Shown: piece by piece, positions 8,964 to 18,523 of the stretch
Position numbering within the stretch: position 1 is the first letter of the stretch
How the letters are laid out: each line of letters starts with the position of its first letter
Source of the DNA: Mesobacillus boroniphilus JCM 21738
GTDB lineage: Bacteria > Bacillota > Bacilli > Bacillales > Cytobacillaceae
Direction: 5' to 3'
Assembly (NCBI RefSeq): GCF_000517385.1
Contig: NZ_BAUW01000024.1
Coordinates: forward strand, 1-44,636
Length of the DNA: 44,636 nt
Notes under the pieces: generated by a model
The model's input: the letters and a program-made list of their open reading frames with translations, nothing else
Told to the model about the DNA's origin: nothing
The model's database searches: none
Made by a program: the position numbers and the translations under genes

Positions 8964-8969
8964 TATAAT
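8964..8969 (+). promoter_or_regulatory. Candidate -10 box of the oxidoreductase gene
   Basis: A consensus TATAAT lies 54 bases before the start codon. A -35 box at the expected distance is poor (TTCTAG at 8942-8947, 16-base spacer). Confidence 0.4.
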
Positions 8970-9023
8970 GGACTAACAAGGTTTGTTGTTCTGACTAGTG
9001 CTTATTAAGGAGAGGATCAATCA

Positions 9024-10009
9024 ATGGACGAAAAAACTCTCAAATGGGGAATTTTAGGGACAGGTGGAATAGCAAATGCTTTCGCGAGGGATTTGGCTTT
9101 TGCTAAGAATACCGAAAAATTTGCTGTTGGGTCACGTACAAAAGAGAGCGCTGCAAAGTTTGCGGAAGAGCATGGTGTTTCCCGTGCTTATGGGAGATAC
9201 GAGGAACTGGTGCAGGACCCGGATGTGGATGCCATTTATGTTGCTACGCCACACCCTTTTCATAAGGATAATGTATTGGCGTGTCTTCGTGCTGGTAAGG
9301 CTGTGCTTTGCGAGAAGCCTTTTACGATTAATAGCGGGGAACTAGAAGAAATCATTCAGTTTGCCAGAGATCAAAAGCTTTTTTTGATGGAGGCGATGTG
9401 GACACGTTTCCTGCCGCCGATTGTTAAGGTGAAAGAATGGATTGACAGCGGGGAAATTGGCGAAGTCCTTTTAGTAAAAGCGGATTTTGGTTTCCGTGCC
9501 CCATGGGATCCTGAGTGGAGATTACTTAATCCCGCCCTTGGAGGTGGAGCGTTACTTGATGTAGGGATTTATCCAGTTACATTTGCATCAATGATATTCG
9601 GAACAAAACCAGAGAAGATTCTGAGTACTGCTCATATCGGTGAAACAGGTGTGGATGAACAGTTTTCTATTCTTATGTCCTATCCTTCTGGAAAGACCGC
9701 CACTCTTAACGGAGCATTTCGAATTGGTTTAACGAACGAAGCATACATACATGGAACAGAAGGATATATTCGAATCCCTTCATTCCATAGTGCCAAATCT
9801 GCAACCTTATATAAGGATGGTAAGGAAGTAGAAACATTTAATGATGACAGAAAATCGGCTGGTTATGCGTTTGAAATTGAAGAAGTAGGAAGATGCCTGA
9901 GTCAAGGCTTTTAGAAAGCCCTGTTGTTCCGTTAGATGAATCCTTGGAAATTATGAAACTGATGGACGAAATTCGTGGACAATGGGGATTGAAATATCCG
10001 TTTGAGTAA
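9024..10009 (+). CDS. Gfo/Idh/MocA-family oxidoreductase (frameshifted near 9905 as given)
   Basis: An NAD(P)-dependent dehydrogenase of sugars or related polyols. The Rossmann nucleotide-binding motif GILGTGGIA is near residues 9-17, and the family EKP motif sits in VLCEKPFTI. The central [12 protein letters not shown] motif is present. The frame ends early at 9914, but one lost base in the GG at 9905-9906 explains it. The other frame continues as [16 protein letters not shown] to a TAA at 10007-10009, restoring a normal 328 residues. The substrate cannot be told. Some relatives are trans-1,2-dihydrobenzene-1,2-diol dehydrogenase-like. The gene is monocistronic with its own terminator. Confidence 0.87.
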
Positions 10010-10018
10010 TTTTTATGA

Positions 10019-10050
10019 AAAGCACAGGGGACGTACCTGTGCTTCTCTTA
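10019..10050 (+). terminator. REP-like hairpin acting as terminator (copy 1)
   Basis: AGCACAGG/CCTGTGCT encloses the loop GGACGTA and is followed by TCTCTT. It belongs to the GGGACGTACC hairpin family found at many gene ends in this window. Confidence 0.75.
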
Positions 10051-10102
10051 GAAACCAGGGCACGGATGAAAATTTTTTTAAAATCAGGAACGAGACCGCC
10101 CA

Positions 10103-10440
10103 CTACGACAATGTCAATACTTCATACTTTGAGGCCAATTCTATGAATTGTGCCATCCCGCTGATTTTACCAGCTATGAGTTTATCATTTAGCTCATAAT
10201 AATCCACGCATGTTTTACAAGCCAGTACCTCCAAACCTCGTTCTTCCAGCTCCTTCAATTGCAGGGAAATAAATGAGCGTTCAGTTAGTGTGAACACACC
10301 TTTGTTCATGCAGAACACAGCGGCAGGCAATTCTTCTTTTTGCTTCAGGAGCGTGAAAAAGGTTTCTAATAGTCCCTCACCTAATTCTGCTCGCCGTTTC
10401 CAAGTTGATCGGATGACAATAAAATTACTTTATTTTTCAA
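10103..10440 (-). CDS. DsrE-family protein (frameshifted near 10390 as given)
   Basis: The visible frame contains the C-terminal part of a DsrE/YedF-type fold, with AVFCMNKGVF, a cysteine pair in LACKTCVDYY and the ending FIELASKYEVLTL. The N-terminal part VILLSSDQLGNGE lies in another frame and joins after one lost base in a GG near 10390. The start is then a TTG at 10440, eight bases after a perfect AGGAGG (10449-10454). The restored protein has 112 residues, usual for small DsrE proteins. These are cytoplasmic and linked to sulfur or selenium transfer. The exact role is unknown. Confidence 0.78.
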
Positions 10441-10526
10441 TTATTATTCCTCCTAGTTTCCATACAAAGTTCCCGAGTGATGAAGATAAAGCGACCATTG
10501 CTTTTTATACGAATGCAGAATTGCCG

Positions 10527-10826
10527 CTACCAAAGAGGTTCCTCTTGATTCGTCAGTTCTACTAAATATGGATATATCCCAAGATAGGTTGGAGTTGCTG
10601 CGATTAAAGCCACGAAAAAAAGAAGGGATGGACCAAACAAGACATTCATAAGCATAATCACGGCAATTGTGATGGTAGTGATCATAGAGGAGATTTTTCT
10701 TGTCCGTGTTGTAACATATTGATTTGCTCCGCAGTAAGGGCAAATTATTGCACTGCCCAATGTAAAGGACTTTTTAAACGTCTGTTTCCAGGTCCATGTC
10801 CGATTGCAATTCTGACAAGTTGGCAT
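10527..10826 (-). CDS. CXXC-20-CXXC small zinc-ribbon membrane protein (TIGR04104-like, 99 aa)
   Basis: A 99-residue protein starting MPTCQNCNRTW. Two CxxC pairs (CQNC near residue 4 and CPYC near residue 30) form a zinc-ribbon, as in the Bacillus cxxc_20_cxxc family. Two hydrophobic segments follow at about residues 50-85. GGGGGTG just before the ATG at 10826 supports this start over a longer in-frame form to 10889, which would overlap the upstream small gene. Function unknown. Confidence 0.72.
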   Translation of the reverse strand: MPTCQNCNRTWTWKQTFKKSFTLGSAIICPYCGANQYVTTRTRKISSMITTITIAVIMLMNVLFGPSLLFFVALIAATPTYLGIYPYLVELTNQEEPLW

Positions 10827-10860
10827 GGTAACACCCCCAGGATTAGATAATCTAATTGTA

Positions 10861-11001
10861 TCATTGATCCGTTGGAGCTTCTCCTGCACCTAAAACCTCC
10901 AGATCATCCTGTAAAGCACTCAATCTGTTGGTCCGGTCACGCATGATGGTTATAAGCGATTTATAGACCAGGTATTCCTGCCCCTCAATAAACTCTGTCA
11001 A
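10861..11001 (-). CDS. Small protein of 46 residues, unknown
   Basis: A TTG start at 11001 stands seven bases after a perfect AGGAGG. The product begins MTEFIEGQEYLVYKSL and ends GAGEAPTDQ, and looks helical and soluble. The next gene on this strand follows after 34 bases, so the two may be co-transcribed. The support is the strong ribosome site and a sensible helical composition. I do not recognise the family. Confidence 0.55.
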   Translation of the reverse strand: MTEFIEGQEYLVYKSLITIMRDRTNRLSALQDDLEVLGAGEAPTDQ

Positions 11002-11060
11002 AACTTAACCTCCTGTTTCATATTGATTCTATTATAAGGAGTTCATATCCTTCTTTTGAA

Positions 11061-11161
11061 TACCCTTATGCCGAAACTCTTGGATAAGGTTATGATAAGC
11101 CCGAAATGTACCCTTATGGAAAGCCAAACCTCCTGCATAAGGTTACGATTAGCCCTAAATG
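11061..11161. repeat. Two tandem intergenic repeats with CCTTAT/ATAAGG arms
   Basis: Units start at 11061 and 11109 (48 and about 53 bp). Each begins TACCCTTATG, contains ATAAGGTTA-GAT-AGCCC and ends AAATG. The CCTTAT and ATAAGG arms could form a hairpin in each unit. Related units of the same arm sequence occur at 18524-18630. Confidence 0.75.
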
Positions 11162-11213
11162 ATGCCCAGTGCCTCTTATTAAATACTGGGGAAAATAGTC
11201 TTCAATGAGTCTT

Positions 11214-11311
11214 ATTGGCGCCCCAAAACTCCAGAAACCGGAAAAAGAGGTCACCAATAAAGCCGATTGGCGTCCTGAAACTCCAGAAACTGGAAAAAGA
11301 GGTCGCCAACA
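11214..11311. repeat. Two tandem 52-bp repeats with TTGGCG/CGCCAA arms
   Basis: Units start at 11214 and 11266, with an exact 52-bp period. Shared core: ACTCCAGAAAC-GGAAAAAG and AGGTC. The arms TTGGCG and CGCCAA (CACCAA in the first copy) face each other across each unit. A second small inverted pair, CCAG/CTGG, is inside. This family differs in sequence from the neighbouring CCTTAT family. Together they fill the gap before the BceR-like gene. Confidence 0.8.
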
Positions 11312-11412
11312 ACCCCCGCTCCTACTCTCTCCCTTTATCACCCCCACTAATTCTGGTATATAGAAAATACTTCCTTTAAAATAAAGAAGATAGAAGTGGA
11401 AGTGTGGTGGTT

Positions 11413-12105
11413 ATGGTGTTGAAGCTTTTGCTGATTGAGGATGATGCTTCTTTGTTCCAAGAGATTCGGGAGCGGCTGACTCAGTGGTCGTATGAGGTGC
11501 ATGGGGTGACGGATTTTGGAGATGTGATGAATGATTTTACCAGAGTGAAGCCTGATTTGGTGATCATCGATATCCAGCTGCCGAGGTTTGATGGGTTTCA
11601 TTGGTGCCGGATGATCCGGTCGCATTCTAATGTCCCGATTATTTTCCTGTCATCACGGGACCACCCTACGGATATGGTCATGTCGATGCAGCTCGGGGCG
11701 GATGATTTTGTCCAAAAGCCGTTCCACTTTGAGGTGTTGATTGCGAAAATTCAGGCGATCCTGCGCCGTGCCTACAATTATAATGCGGTACAGAACCAGT
11801 TGAAGACGTGGTGCGGGGCAACGGTTGATTATGATAAAAATACGGTTGACAATGAAAATGGCCGGATTGAATTGACCAAGAATGAAATCTTCATATTAAA
11901 GTTGCTGATTGAGCAGAAAAACAAAATCGTCAGCCGCGACGAAGTGATGAATAGCCTATGGGATGATAAGCGGTTCATCAGCGACAATACGCTGACAGTC
12001 AACGTCAATCGCCTGCGGAAAAAGCTGGATGAGATTGGTTTGGGCAGTAAAATTGAAACGAAGATTGGACAGGGATACATGGCCGTTGAAGAGGAACATG
12101 CCTGA
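11413..12105 (+). CDS. Response regulator, BceR-like (OmpR family)
   Basis: The receiver domain spans about residues 3-115 with the acidic pair E9/D10, phospho-acceptor D53 and a lysine in VQKPF. An OmpR-type winged helix fills the C-terminal half. Its 230 residues match BceR of B. subtilis. It leads a run of kinase, ATPase and permease genes in the bceRSAB order. The start is ambiguous: GTG 11404, ATG 11413, GTG 11416 and TTG 11419 are in frame, and GGTGG suits the last three. It should activate the downstream transporter through the palindrome at 13097-13124. Confidence 0.88.
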   Translation: MVLKLLLIEDDASLFQEIRERLTQWSYEVHGVTDFGDVMNDFTRVKPDLVIIDIQLPRFDGFHWCRMIRSHSNVPIIFLSSRDHPTDMVMSMQLGADDFVQKPFHFEVLIAKIQAILRRAYNYNAVQNQLKTWCGATVDYDKNTVDNENGRIELTKNEIFILKLLIEQKNKIVSRDEVMNSLWDDKRFISDNTLTVNVNRLRKKLDEIGLGSKIETKIGQGYMAVEEEHA

Positions 12106-13106
12106 TGTTTATGACTTATCTAAAGGAACGGCGGAGCTGGATTCTGGTATTCTTACTGCTCCAGTTTCTACTCGTTTTTATTGCTTATATAGATTCCGCT
12201 GTATCGATCGAGTCGGCTCTTTATTATGTTTTTCTGTCAGCGATCATATTTGTGATTTTTATCCTGATCCGTTACCAGAAAGAAATGAAATTTTACAAGG
12301 GGCTGAAGGAGGCTGAGGATCTCCTTGATTTTTCAGACAGGGAAAACCTCAGTCCGTTTGAAGTGGTGGTAGCGGAGAGCATTGCACATCATTTTGAAGC
12401 TCTGAAAAAAACCGTTTCCGAGAATGAGCACAGGCTGGACGAAGAAAAGGATGAACTGCTTTCCTGGATCCATGAAGTGAAAACGCCGCTGACGGCTTTA
12501 AGTTTGATGATCGACCGGCTTGATGACCAGAGTTTAAAAAAGGAAATGATATATGAATGGCTGCGCATCCATCTTTTATTGGACCAGCAGCTGCATCTAA
12601 AACGAATTCCTTTCATGGAGAATGACTTGTTTATTGAACAGACCGATCTGGAGAGTGTTATTTTCGATGAGGTCAAAACCCTGCAGTCTTGGTGCATCCA
12701 AAAAGGGATTGGCTTCGATATTGACCTGAAATATACTGAGGTGATGACGGATGCCAAGTGGCTTGCATTCATCCTGCGGCAGCTGTTGACGAATGCTGTG
12801 AAATATAGCGATGCATCAGATGTTCGGATTAAAAGTGAACAGCGGGATGGACAGATCATCCTCGAGATTGCTGATGAGGGCAGAGGGATTGATTCCAGGG
12901 ATCTCCCGCGCATTTTCGAAAAAGGTTTTACATCCACTGCCTATCACAAGGACAGTGCCGCAACAGGAATGGGCTTATACCTGGCAAGTAAAGCTGCACA
13001 ACCGCTGAAACTCAGGATTGATGTAGAATCCGCACCAGGCAAGGGAAGCACGTTTACTCTTATCTTCCCGAAAAACAATGAATTTCTCCAAATAACAGGC
13101 ATGTGA
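12105..13106 (+). CDS. Intramembrane-sensing histidine kinase, BceS-like
   Basis: The 333 residues match BceS (about 334). Two membrane helices at about residues 12-28 and 38-56 are joined by a very short outer loop, so ligand sensing must come through the partner transporter. The phospho-acceptor H123 sits in WIHEVKTPL. ATPase boxes follow: QLLTNAVKY, DEGRGID and GMGLYLA. The ATG overlaps the regulator's stop by one base (TGATG), implying coupled translation. In the known family this kinase responds to flux through BceAB when peptide antibiotics such as bacitracin bind lipid II cycle intermediates. Confidence 0.9.
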   Translation: MFMTYLKERRSWILVFLLLQFLLVFIAYIDSAVSIESALYYVFLSAIIFVIFILIRYQKEMKFYKGLKEAEDLLDFSDRENLSPFEVVVAESIAHHFEALKKTVSENEHRLDEEKDELLSWIHEVKTPLTALSLMIDRLDDQSLKKEMIYEWLRIHLLLDQQLHLKRIPFMENDLFIEQTDLESVIFDEVKTLQSWCIQKGIGFDIDLKYTEVMTDAKWLAFILRQLLTNAVKYSDASDVRIKSEQRDGQIILEIADEGRGIDSRDLPRIFEKGFTSTAYHKDSAATGMGLYLASKAAQPLKLRIDVESAPGKGSTFTLIFPKNNEFLQITGM

Positions 13107-13124
13107 CAAAAATGTCACATGCCT
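13097..13124. promoter_or_regulatory. 28-bp perfect palindrome: BceR-type operator and/or terminator
   Basis: AGGCATGTGACA and TGTCACATGCCT are perfect inverted arms around AAAA. The core TGACA-N4-TGTCA fits the TNACA-N4-TGTNA pattern I recall for BceR-type response regulators. It lies between the kinase stop and the ATPase gene, about 48 bases before a TATAAT box that lacks a -35. As RNA it could also end the kinase transcript, although the T run is weak. I favour an activator site. Confidence 0.7.
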
Positions 13125-13171
13125 TTGCTCATTTGTTACCTGAATCGAAGGAAGGCATAGAGCCAGGGTTT

Positions 13172-13177
13172 TATAAT
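13172..13177 (+). promoter_or_regulatory. Candidate -10 box of the BceAB-like operon
   Basis: A consensus TATAAT lies 29 bases before the ATPase start codon. No -35 box is recognisable at 17 bases, as expected for a promoter that needs a bound response regulator. Confidence 0.55.
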
Positions 13178-13205
13178 GAAACTATCAAAGAAAGGATGTG
13201 CGGAT

Positions 13206-13967
13206 ATGATTTTACTGGAAGCTGCCAAACTTCATAAAACATATGGAAATAAGTTCAATAAACAAGAAGTGTTGAAAGGGCTCGACTTGAAAATTTTCAA
13301 AGGAGAGTTCGTGAGCATCATGGGTGCCTCTGGCTCGGGAAAAACGACGCTGCTGAATGTGCTTTCCTCAATCGATCGGGTGTCCAACGGGTCGATCAAG
13401 ATTGAAGGGAAAGACATTACCGGGATGAAGGAGAAGCAGCTGGCGGAATTCCGCAAGCAGCATTTGGGCTTCTTGTTCCAGGACTACAATCTGCTCGACA
13501 CGCTGACGGTGAAGGAAAATATCCTTTTGCCGCTCTCGGTCAGCAAGACGCCGAGGAAGGAAGCGAATCAAAGGTTCGAAAAGATTGCCAGTGAACTGGG
13601 GATTATCGAGCTGAAAGATAAGTATCCGAATGAAATTTCCGGCGGACAAAAGCAGCGGACATCGGCTGCACGCGCTTTTATCCATGATCCGAGTATCATT
13701 TTTGCCGATGAACCGACGGGTGCACTTGATTCGAAATCAGCGTCAGACCTGTTGAACAAACTGAGCGATTTGAATCAAAAACGGCAGGCGACAATCCTGA
13801 TGGTCACTCACGATCCTGTTGCGGCAAGCTATTGCGGCCGGGTTATTTTTATCAAGGATGGCCTGATTTACACAGAATTGAATAAAGGCGACCAGACGAG
13901 ACAGGAATTTTTCAAGGACATCATGAAAACCCAGAGCGTATTGGGCGGTGTGCATCATGAGCGTTAA
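13206..13967 (+). CDS. ABC transporter ATP-binding protein, BceA-like
   Basis: A 253-residue ATPase, the exact length of BceA. Walker [10 protein letters not shown] is near residues 40-48, a FQDYNLL Q-loop follows, then the SGGQKQR signature and a Walker B ending FADEPTG (the MacB/LolD/BceA clade). AAAGGATG is well placed for the ATG at 13206 rather than for the longer frame. It pairs with the large FtsX-type permease that overlaps its end by 11 bases. Such transporters free lipid carriers from bacitracin-like peptides and signal to BceS. Confidence 0.92.
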   Translation: MILLEAAKLHKTYGNKFNKQEVLKGLDLKIFKGEFVSIMGASGSGKTTLLNVLSSIDRVSNGSIKIEGKDITGMKEKQLAEFRKQHLGFLFQDYNLLDTLTVKENILLPLSVSKTPRKEANQRFEKIASELGIIELKDKYPNEISGGQKQRTSAARAFIHDPSIIFADEPTGALDSKSASDLLNKLSDLNQKRQATILMVTHDPVAASYCGRVIFIKDGLIYTELNKGDQTRQEFFKDIMKTQSVLGGVHHER

Positions 13968-15895
13968 TCAACTCATCCTCCGCAATTTGAAAAAGAACCT
14001 GAAAAACTATTATTTGTATGTGTTTGCGCTGATGTTCAGTGTCGCGCTTTATTTCGCATTCGTCACTCTCCAATATGACCCGTCTATGGATGAAACAAAG
14101 GGTTCGATTAAAGGGGAGGCGGCAATAAAGGCTGCTTCTGTTCTGCTTGTCGGAATCGTCGCGATTTTCCTGACTTACGCCAATCGAATCTTTATAAAGA
14201 GAAGAAGCAAGGAAATTGGATTATTCCAGCTGGTGGGGATGACGAAGGGGAAAATTTTTCGCATCCTGAGTGTGGAGAACTTTCTGCTTTACTTTGGTTC
14301 ATTGCTAGCAGGTGTTTTCCTCGGGTTCTCCATCTCCAAGCTGATCATGATGGTACTGTTCAAACTCACGCAAGTCGACGGGATCGCAAAGCTTCATTTT
14401 TCCGGCACAGCACTGGTCCAGACACTGATTGTTTTTTCGCTGATCTACGTATTGTTGCAGGTGCTGAACTTTATTTTTATAAAAAGACAAAGCATCCTGA
14501 GCTTATTCAGGGTGGTGTCAAAAACAGAAGGCCGGGTAAAGAAAATCTCTTTCTTTGAGATAGTGATCGGAGTCCTTGGCATTGGCTGATTGGAATCGGC
14601 TATTATGTATCCTCCATGCTATTCGAAGGGGACTTCACGTCGGTGAACGAACTCTTTTCGGCCATGGTGTTCATTTTAGCTTCAGTCATCTTCGGGACCT
14701 ATCTGTTTTACAAAGGGTCTGTCAGCTTCATCGCCAATATTATCCGGAAAAAGAAGGATGGCTATCTGAATATCAATGAGGTGCTTTCGCTTTCCTCGAT
14801 TATGTTCAGGATGAAGTCGAATGCGCTGCTGTTGACGATTATCACGACGGTGTCGGCATTGGCGATCGGGTTGTTGTCGTTAAGCTATATCTCCTATTAT
14901 TCCGCTGAGCAGACTGCGAAAAATATGGTGCCAGACAACTTTGCCTTTGTTGATGGTGATACTGCTGCTGAATTTTTGGCGGAATTGGAGTCGGAGGAGA
15001 TCGCTTTTACAGAAAAAAGTATTGAGGTACTCCAGGCGGTCATGAACGCGGAAGATATCATTGGACTGAAAATGGAGGGATACACACAGGATCCACGGGC
15101 CATGAGTGTGTCGGTCATCAGCGATAAGTCGGTTGGCCAGAGGGAAGTCAGTAAGGATGAAGCTACATGACAGGCTACAGCGATATCATGATGAAATTCA
15201 TCTCTATGAAGGACTCAGGGCCGATTGAGATCATCGGGAAAAATCACTCCATTCCGCTGCAATATCTTGGAATGGAAAAAGAATATCCGGTTTCCCGGTA
15301 TTTCGGGGGATCTCCTGTAGCAGTGGTGGATGAGACTGTATTCGAGAAGCTGAAAAAGGATACGGACCCTGAAATACAGCGTGGCTCTTCTCTATATATC
15401 GGGATTGATATTCAGGATGAGGCCGATTTGGAGAGAGCGAATGACCTGTTCAATGAAAATAAATACCATGAAGCAAATATGAATGAATCACGCCTGGACA
15501 GTGAAAATATCCAAAAGAAGCAGATGGGGCTTACGATGTTCATTGTCGGTTTCCTTGGACTAACTTTCCTTGTCACATCAGGCTGCATTCTCTATTTCAA
15601 GCAAATGGACCAGACAGAAGACGAAAAAACGAATTATACGATTTTGCGAAAACTGGGGTTCACCCAGGGAGATTTGCTGAGAGGAATCCAGGCAAAGCAG
15701 GCGTTCAACTTCGGCATCCCGCTAGCAATCGGGCTGCTGCACAGCTACTTCGCCGTCAAATCCGGATGGTTCTTCTTCGGCACAGAACTATGGTGGCCGA
15801 TGCTGATTGTCATGGGACTTTATACAGCACTTTACTCCATCTTTGCTGTACTATCAGTGGTGCACTCAAAGAAAGTCATTCGGGAATCTCTTTAA
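13957..15895 (+). CDS. BceB-like FtsX-type permease (two one-base breaks as given)
   Basis: Three partial frames form one permease. The first ends at 14589 after VLGIG, the second continues as [11 protein letters not shown], and the third resumes after EAT as LTGYSDIMM. One lost base near 14587 (GGCCTG to GGCTG) and one near 15168 (ACATTG to ACATG) explain both breaks. The restored length is 646 residues, the same as BceB. The protein has an N-terminal membrane helix, FtsX-like segments, a large outer domain between the sixth and later helices, and C-terminal helices. The outer domain is the presumed peptide-antibiotic sensor. Confidence 0.9.
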
Positions 15896-15943
15896 ATGGA
15901 GGCAAGAGGAACGGGGACATTGAACTGAATCCAATTATTGACC

Positions 15944-15972
15944 GAAGCATGGGGGCGACCCTGTGCTTCTTC
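15944..15972 (+). terminator. REP-like hairpin (copy 2)
   Basis: GAAGCATGGG and CCCTGTGCTTC surround a GGCGA loop, and TTC follows. It is a variant of the GGGACGTACC hairpin family and lies 48 bases after the permease stop. Confidence 0.6.
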
Positions 15973-15999
15973 AGTATTCTCTCAATAAATTAGGGTTAA

Positions 16000-16104
16000 T
16001 TGCACTGTAAAACCTAATAATTGCACCGACCTCTGCATTAATTACGTGAAAGCAGCCTGGAATTGCACAGTAAGGAGTAACAATTGCACTTTTAAACAAA
16101 TTTC
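16000..16104. repeat. 21-bp phased TTGCAC repeats
   Basis: TTGCAC occurs at 16000, 16021, 16063 and 16084, and a degenerate TTACGT sits at 16042. The phase is therefore exactly 21 bp over five positions, with AA before nearly every unit. Twenty-one bases is two helical turns, so the motifs lie on one face of the DNA. No reading frame explains the pattern, since the spacers differ freely. The gap has no other feature before the next gene. Confidence 0.75.
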
Positions 16105-16194
16105 ACCATTATAACTTTGCATAATACGCCCCCATGAAACTTTACATCAGTTGATACGTATATGTAGAGGACAAAAATAAAAGGGGATTTTTCT

Positions 16195-17862
16195 ATGGGA
16201 AATATCATTCTATTTGCTCTTTTGGTTGGATTGGCTTCTGCTGATTCTTACTCCTTTTTCTAAAGGGGTAGAGAAGGACAGGAAAATGACCTCTGCCTTT
16301 TTGATTGCTGCGATTGTTCTTTTTACGGTTGGGACTTTTTCGTTTTATTATGCGTTTAATTTGGATCGCAATCTTTCTTCTTTGTGGCCGTTTGCGATTG
16401 TGATCACGCTTGCCGGAACATTTTTTGCGGCTGGCAAGGAAAGAATGATTAAAGGGAGCTTGTTTTTGCTAACCTTGCTCCTGGGTGTGTATTTCATCAT
16501 CGCGTTTCTTTTTAATGCAGAGGAAAAATATGAGTCTGCGAAAATGGCGGAGAAGATGGAAATCTCGACTTTCGATGAAAAGGAAACGCCGGCGAGTGTC
16601 CCTCCACATTTTGCGCGCAATAAGATGAAAAAGGCGTTCGGCCAGGTTCCGAATACAAGTTATTATGAGCTTGGGAATCTGCAAATCCAAAAGGTCAATG
16701 GAGAATATGTCTATATCGCTCCTGTTGAATTTTCTGGCTTTTTCAAATGGTGGAATGGCAAGTCCACACCGGGTTATTTTACAATCAGTGCCACGGATTC
16801 AACAGCAAATCCAAAGTTCAAGAAATCAGACATGGTTTATACACCTTCTTCATTCTTCAATAAAAATGTCGAACGCCATATCCGTTTGCAGTATCCTGAG
16901 GCGATTTTCTACGGAGACACGCAGCTGGAGATTGATGATGAAGGAAAGCCTTATTATATCAGGACCTTCGGTGAGTTCATCTCAGCCAGGAACGGTTTTG
17001 ATGTTAAAGGGGTTGTCGTAGTCGATCCTGATTCAGGAAAGACGGAATCCTATGCGCTGGCCGATGTTCCAGAATTCATTGATGGCGCTGTTTCGCCGGA
17101 AGCAGTAAGCTGCAAAACAGCTATTATGGTAATTACATTCATGGTTATTGGAACAGCGTGTTTGGCAAGACGGATATAAAACTGCCTTCAGATGAAGGAA
17201 CCGAAGCGCAGGTCAGCCCAATTTTCGATGAAAATGGCGATATGTATTATTTCACCGATTTTACCAGCCCGAAAGAAGGGGTCGACTCCATGCTTGGGTA
17301 TGCCTTGACGAACGCAAGGACTGGGAAAGCGACCTTCTATACTGGCAATCTTGAAGAGTCCTATATGGATTCCGAAGGCACGCTGCAGATTATTGAAAAG
17401 AAATTCATCGAGAAAAAGTGGCATGGCGAAATGCCGATTCTCTACAATTTCTATGGAGAAGCCAGCTGGCTGACGCCTGTTCTTGATTCGAATGGCTTCC
17501 TGCAAAATTACTTTATTGTATCAGCTGCTAACCCGGAAATTTCAGTGTATGGCAATACGCCTAATGAAGCATTGAAAAAGTATAAAACGGCACTGCAGCA
17601 TGGCGGTGGAACGGTGGATGGAAGTTCGAAGGCAGAGGAAAAGCAAACGAGTGGAACCGTGCTGCGCGTCTACAAAGAAAAAACAGGAGACTTCACAATC
17701 GTTTCAATTCTGCTGGACAACAAAAAGAACTACATCATTTCATCAGAAACGAACCCAATGGCGATCTATGTAAAAGAGGGCGACCAGGTTAATCTCAAAT
17801 ACATGGATACCGGCGAAACCTTCCTGCCAGTGAAAGAGTTAGTGATACAAGGATTAGAGTAG
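16195..17862 (+). CDS. Large membrane-anchored protein of unknown function (two frame breaks as given)
   Basis: Translation probably starts at the ATG at 16195 (MGNIILFALLVGLAS). A frame change near 16235 leads into LILTPFSKGVEKD. Another one-base loss near 17110 (AGCCTG to AGCTG) leads into LQNSYYGNYIHGYWNS. The restored protein is about 555 residues. Four hydrophobic segments fill the first 100 residues. A long soluble region follows with GYFTISATD and GVVVVDPDSGKTESYAL motifs, then a C-terminal beta-rich stretch from about SGTVLRVYKE that looks OB-like. I do not know the family. The first break needs one extra or two lost bases, unlike the rest. Confidence 0.65.
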
Positions 17863-17875
17863 TAAACACAAAAAT

Positions 17876-17922
17876 AGTGCCTGTTCCCGGAGTAATGTTG
17901 CACCTGGGAACAGGCACTTTTG
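17876..17922 (+). terminator. Strong terminator
   Basis: The 13-base stem AGTGCCTGTTCCC/GGGAACAGGCACT with a 17-base loop is followed by TTTT. It begins 13 bases after the preceding stop. Confidence 0.85.
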
Positions 17923-18019
17923 GTTTTGGATAAATTAAGGGAAGCTAATATATTCACGAGGATTCCTAAGAAGTATTATGTGAGAGGGATATTAAAGAGA
18001 GTGTATAAATTAATTAATC

Positions 18020-18337
18020 TTACTGCTGTTTTTCATTCAATATCTCTAAAACATCCTGATGCTGCTTCTGAACATTGGAAACATGCTTGATTTCACTAGA
18101 TAGTTCTATTTTCGTTTCATCAAGCTTTTTCATTAAGCTGCCATAGTAAAAGCCCATTTCCCTCCGCATTTCGCTCTGTTCAGATAGTATAGTTTGCTGG
18201 CCTTTTTCTAAATTGTCAAACCGATTCTCTGAAGACTCAAATCGATCCTCCATAGACTCAAAACGTGCATCAACAGAATCAAAGCGCTTGTCCATAGAAT
18301 CCAAACGATCTAAAATCTTATTCAATATTTTCTCCAT
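18020..18337 (-). CDS. Coiled-coil protein (105 aa)
   Basis: The protein is almost wholly helical. It has near-perfect heptads in the first half, with the repeating pattern DSMDKRFDSVDARFESMEDR, and a second helical half. AGGAGG is nine bases before the ATG. No membrane segment or catalytic motif is visible. Many Bacillus and phage proteins share this simple architecture, so function cannot be assigned. Confidence 0.75.
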   Translation of the reverse strand: MEKILNKILDRLDSMDKRFDSVDARFESMEDRFESSENRFDNLEKGQQTILSEQSEMRREMGFYYGSLMKKLDETKIELSSEIKHVSNVQKQHQDVLEILNEKQQ

Positions 18338-18473
18338 CTCATTTCACCTCCTTCTTTATGAATTTATTATACCCAGTCCAGTAAAGTAAGTCACTACAAA
18401 TGACAAGTAGTTTTGCTTTTCCAAAGCCGTACTCCAACCATATTGATTTTACATATGCATTCTACTAGAGCAA

Positions 18474-18504
18474 AAGCACGGGGACGTACCCTGTGCTTTT
18501 TTGG
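18474..18504 (+). terminator. REP-like hairpin (copy 3)
   Basis: AAAGCACGGG and CCCTGTGCTTT enclose GACGTA, with six T residues. It has the strict GGGGACGTACCC core of the family and no obvious plus-strand gene just upstream, since the coiled-coil gene points the other way. Confidence 0.65.
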
Positions 18505-18523
18505 TTGAATAAGGAATTATAAT

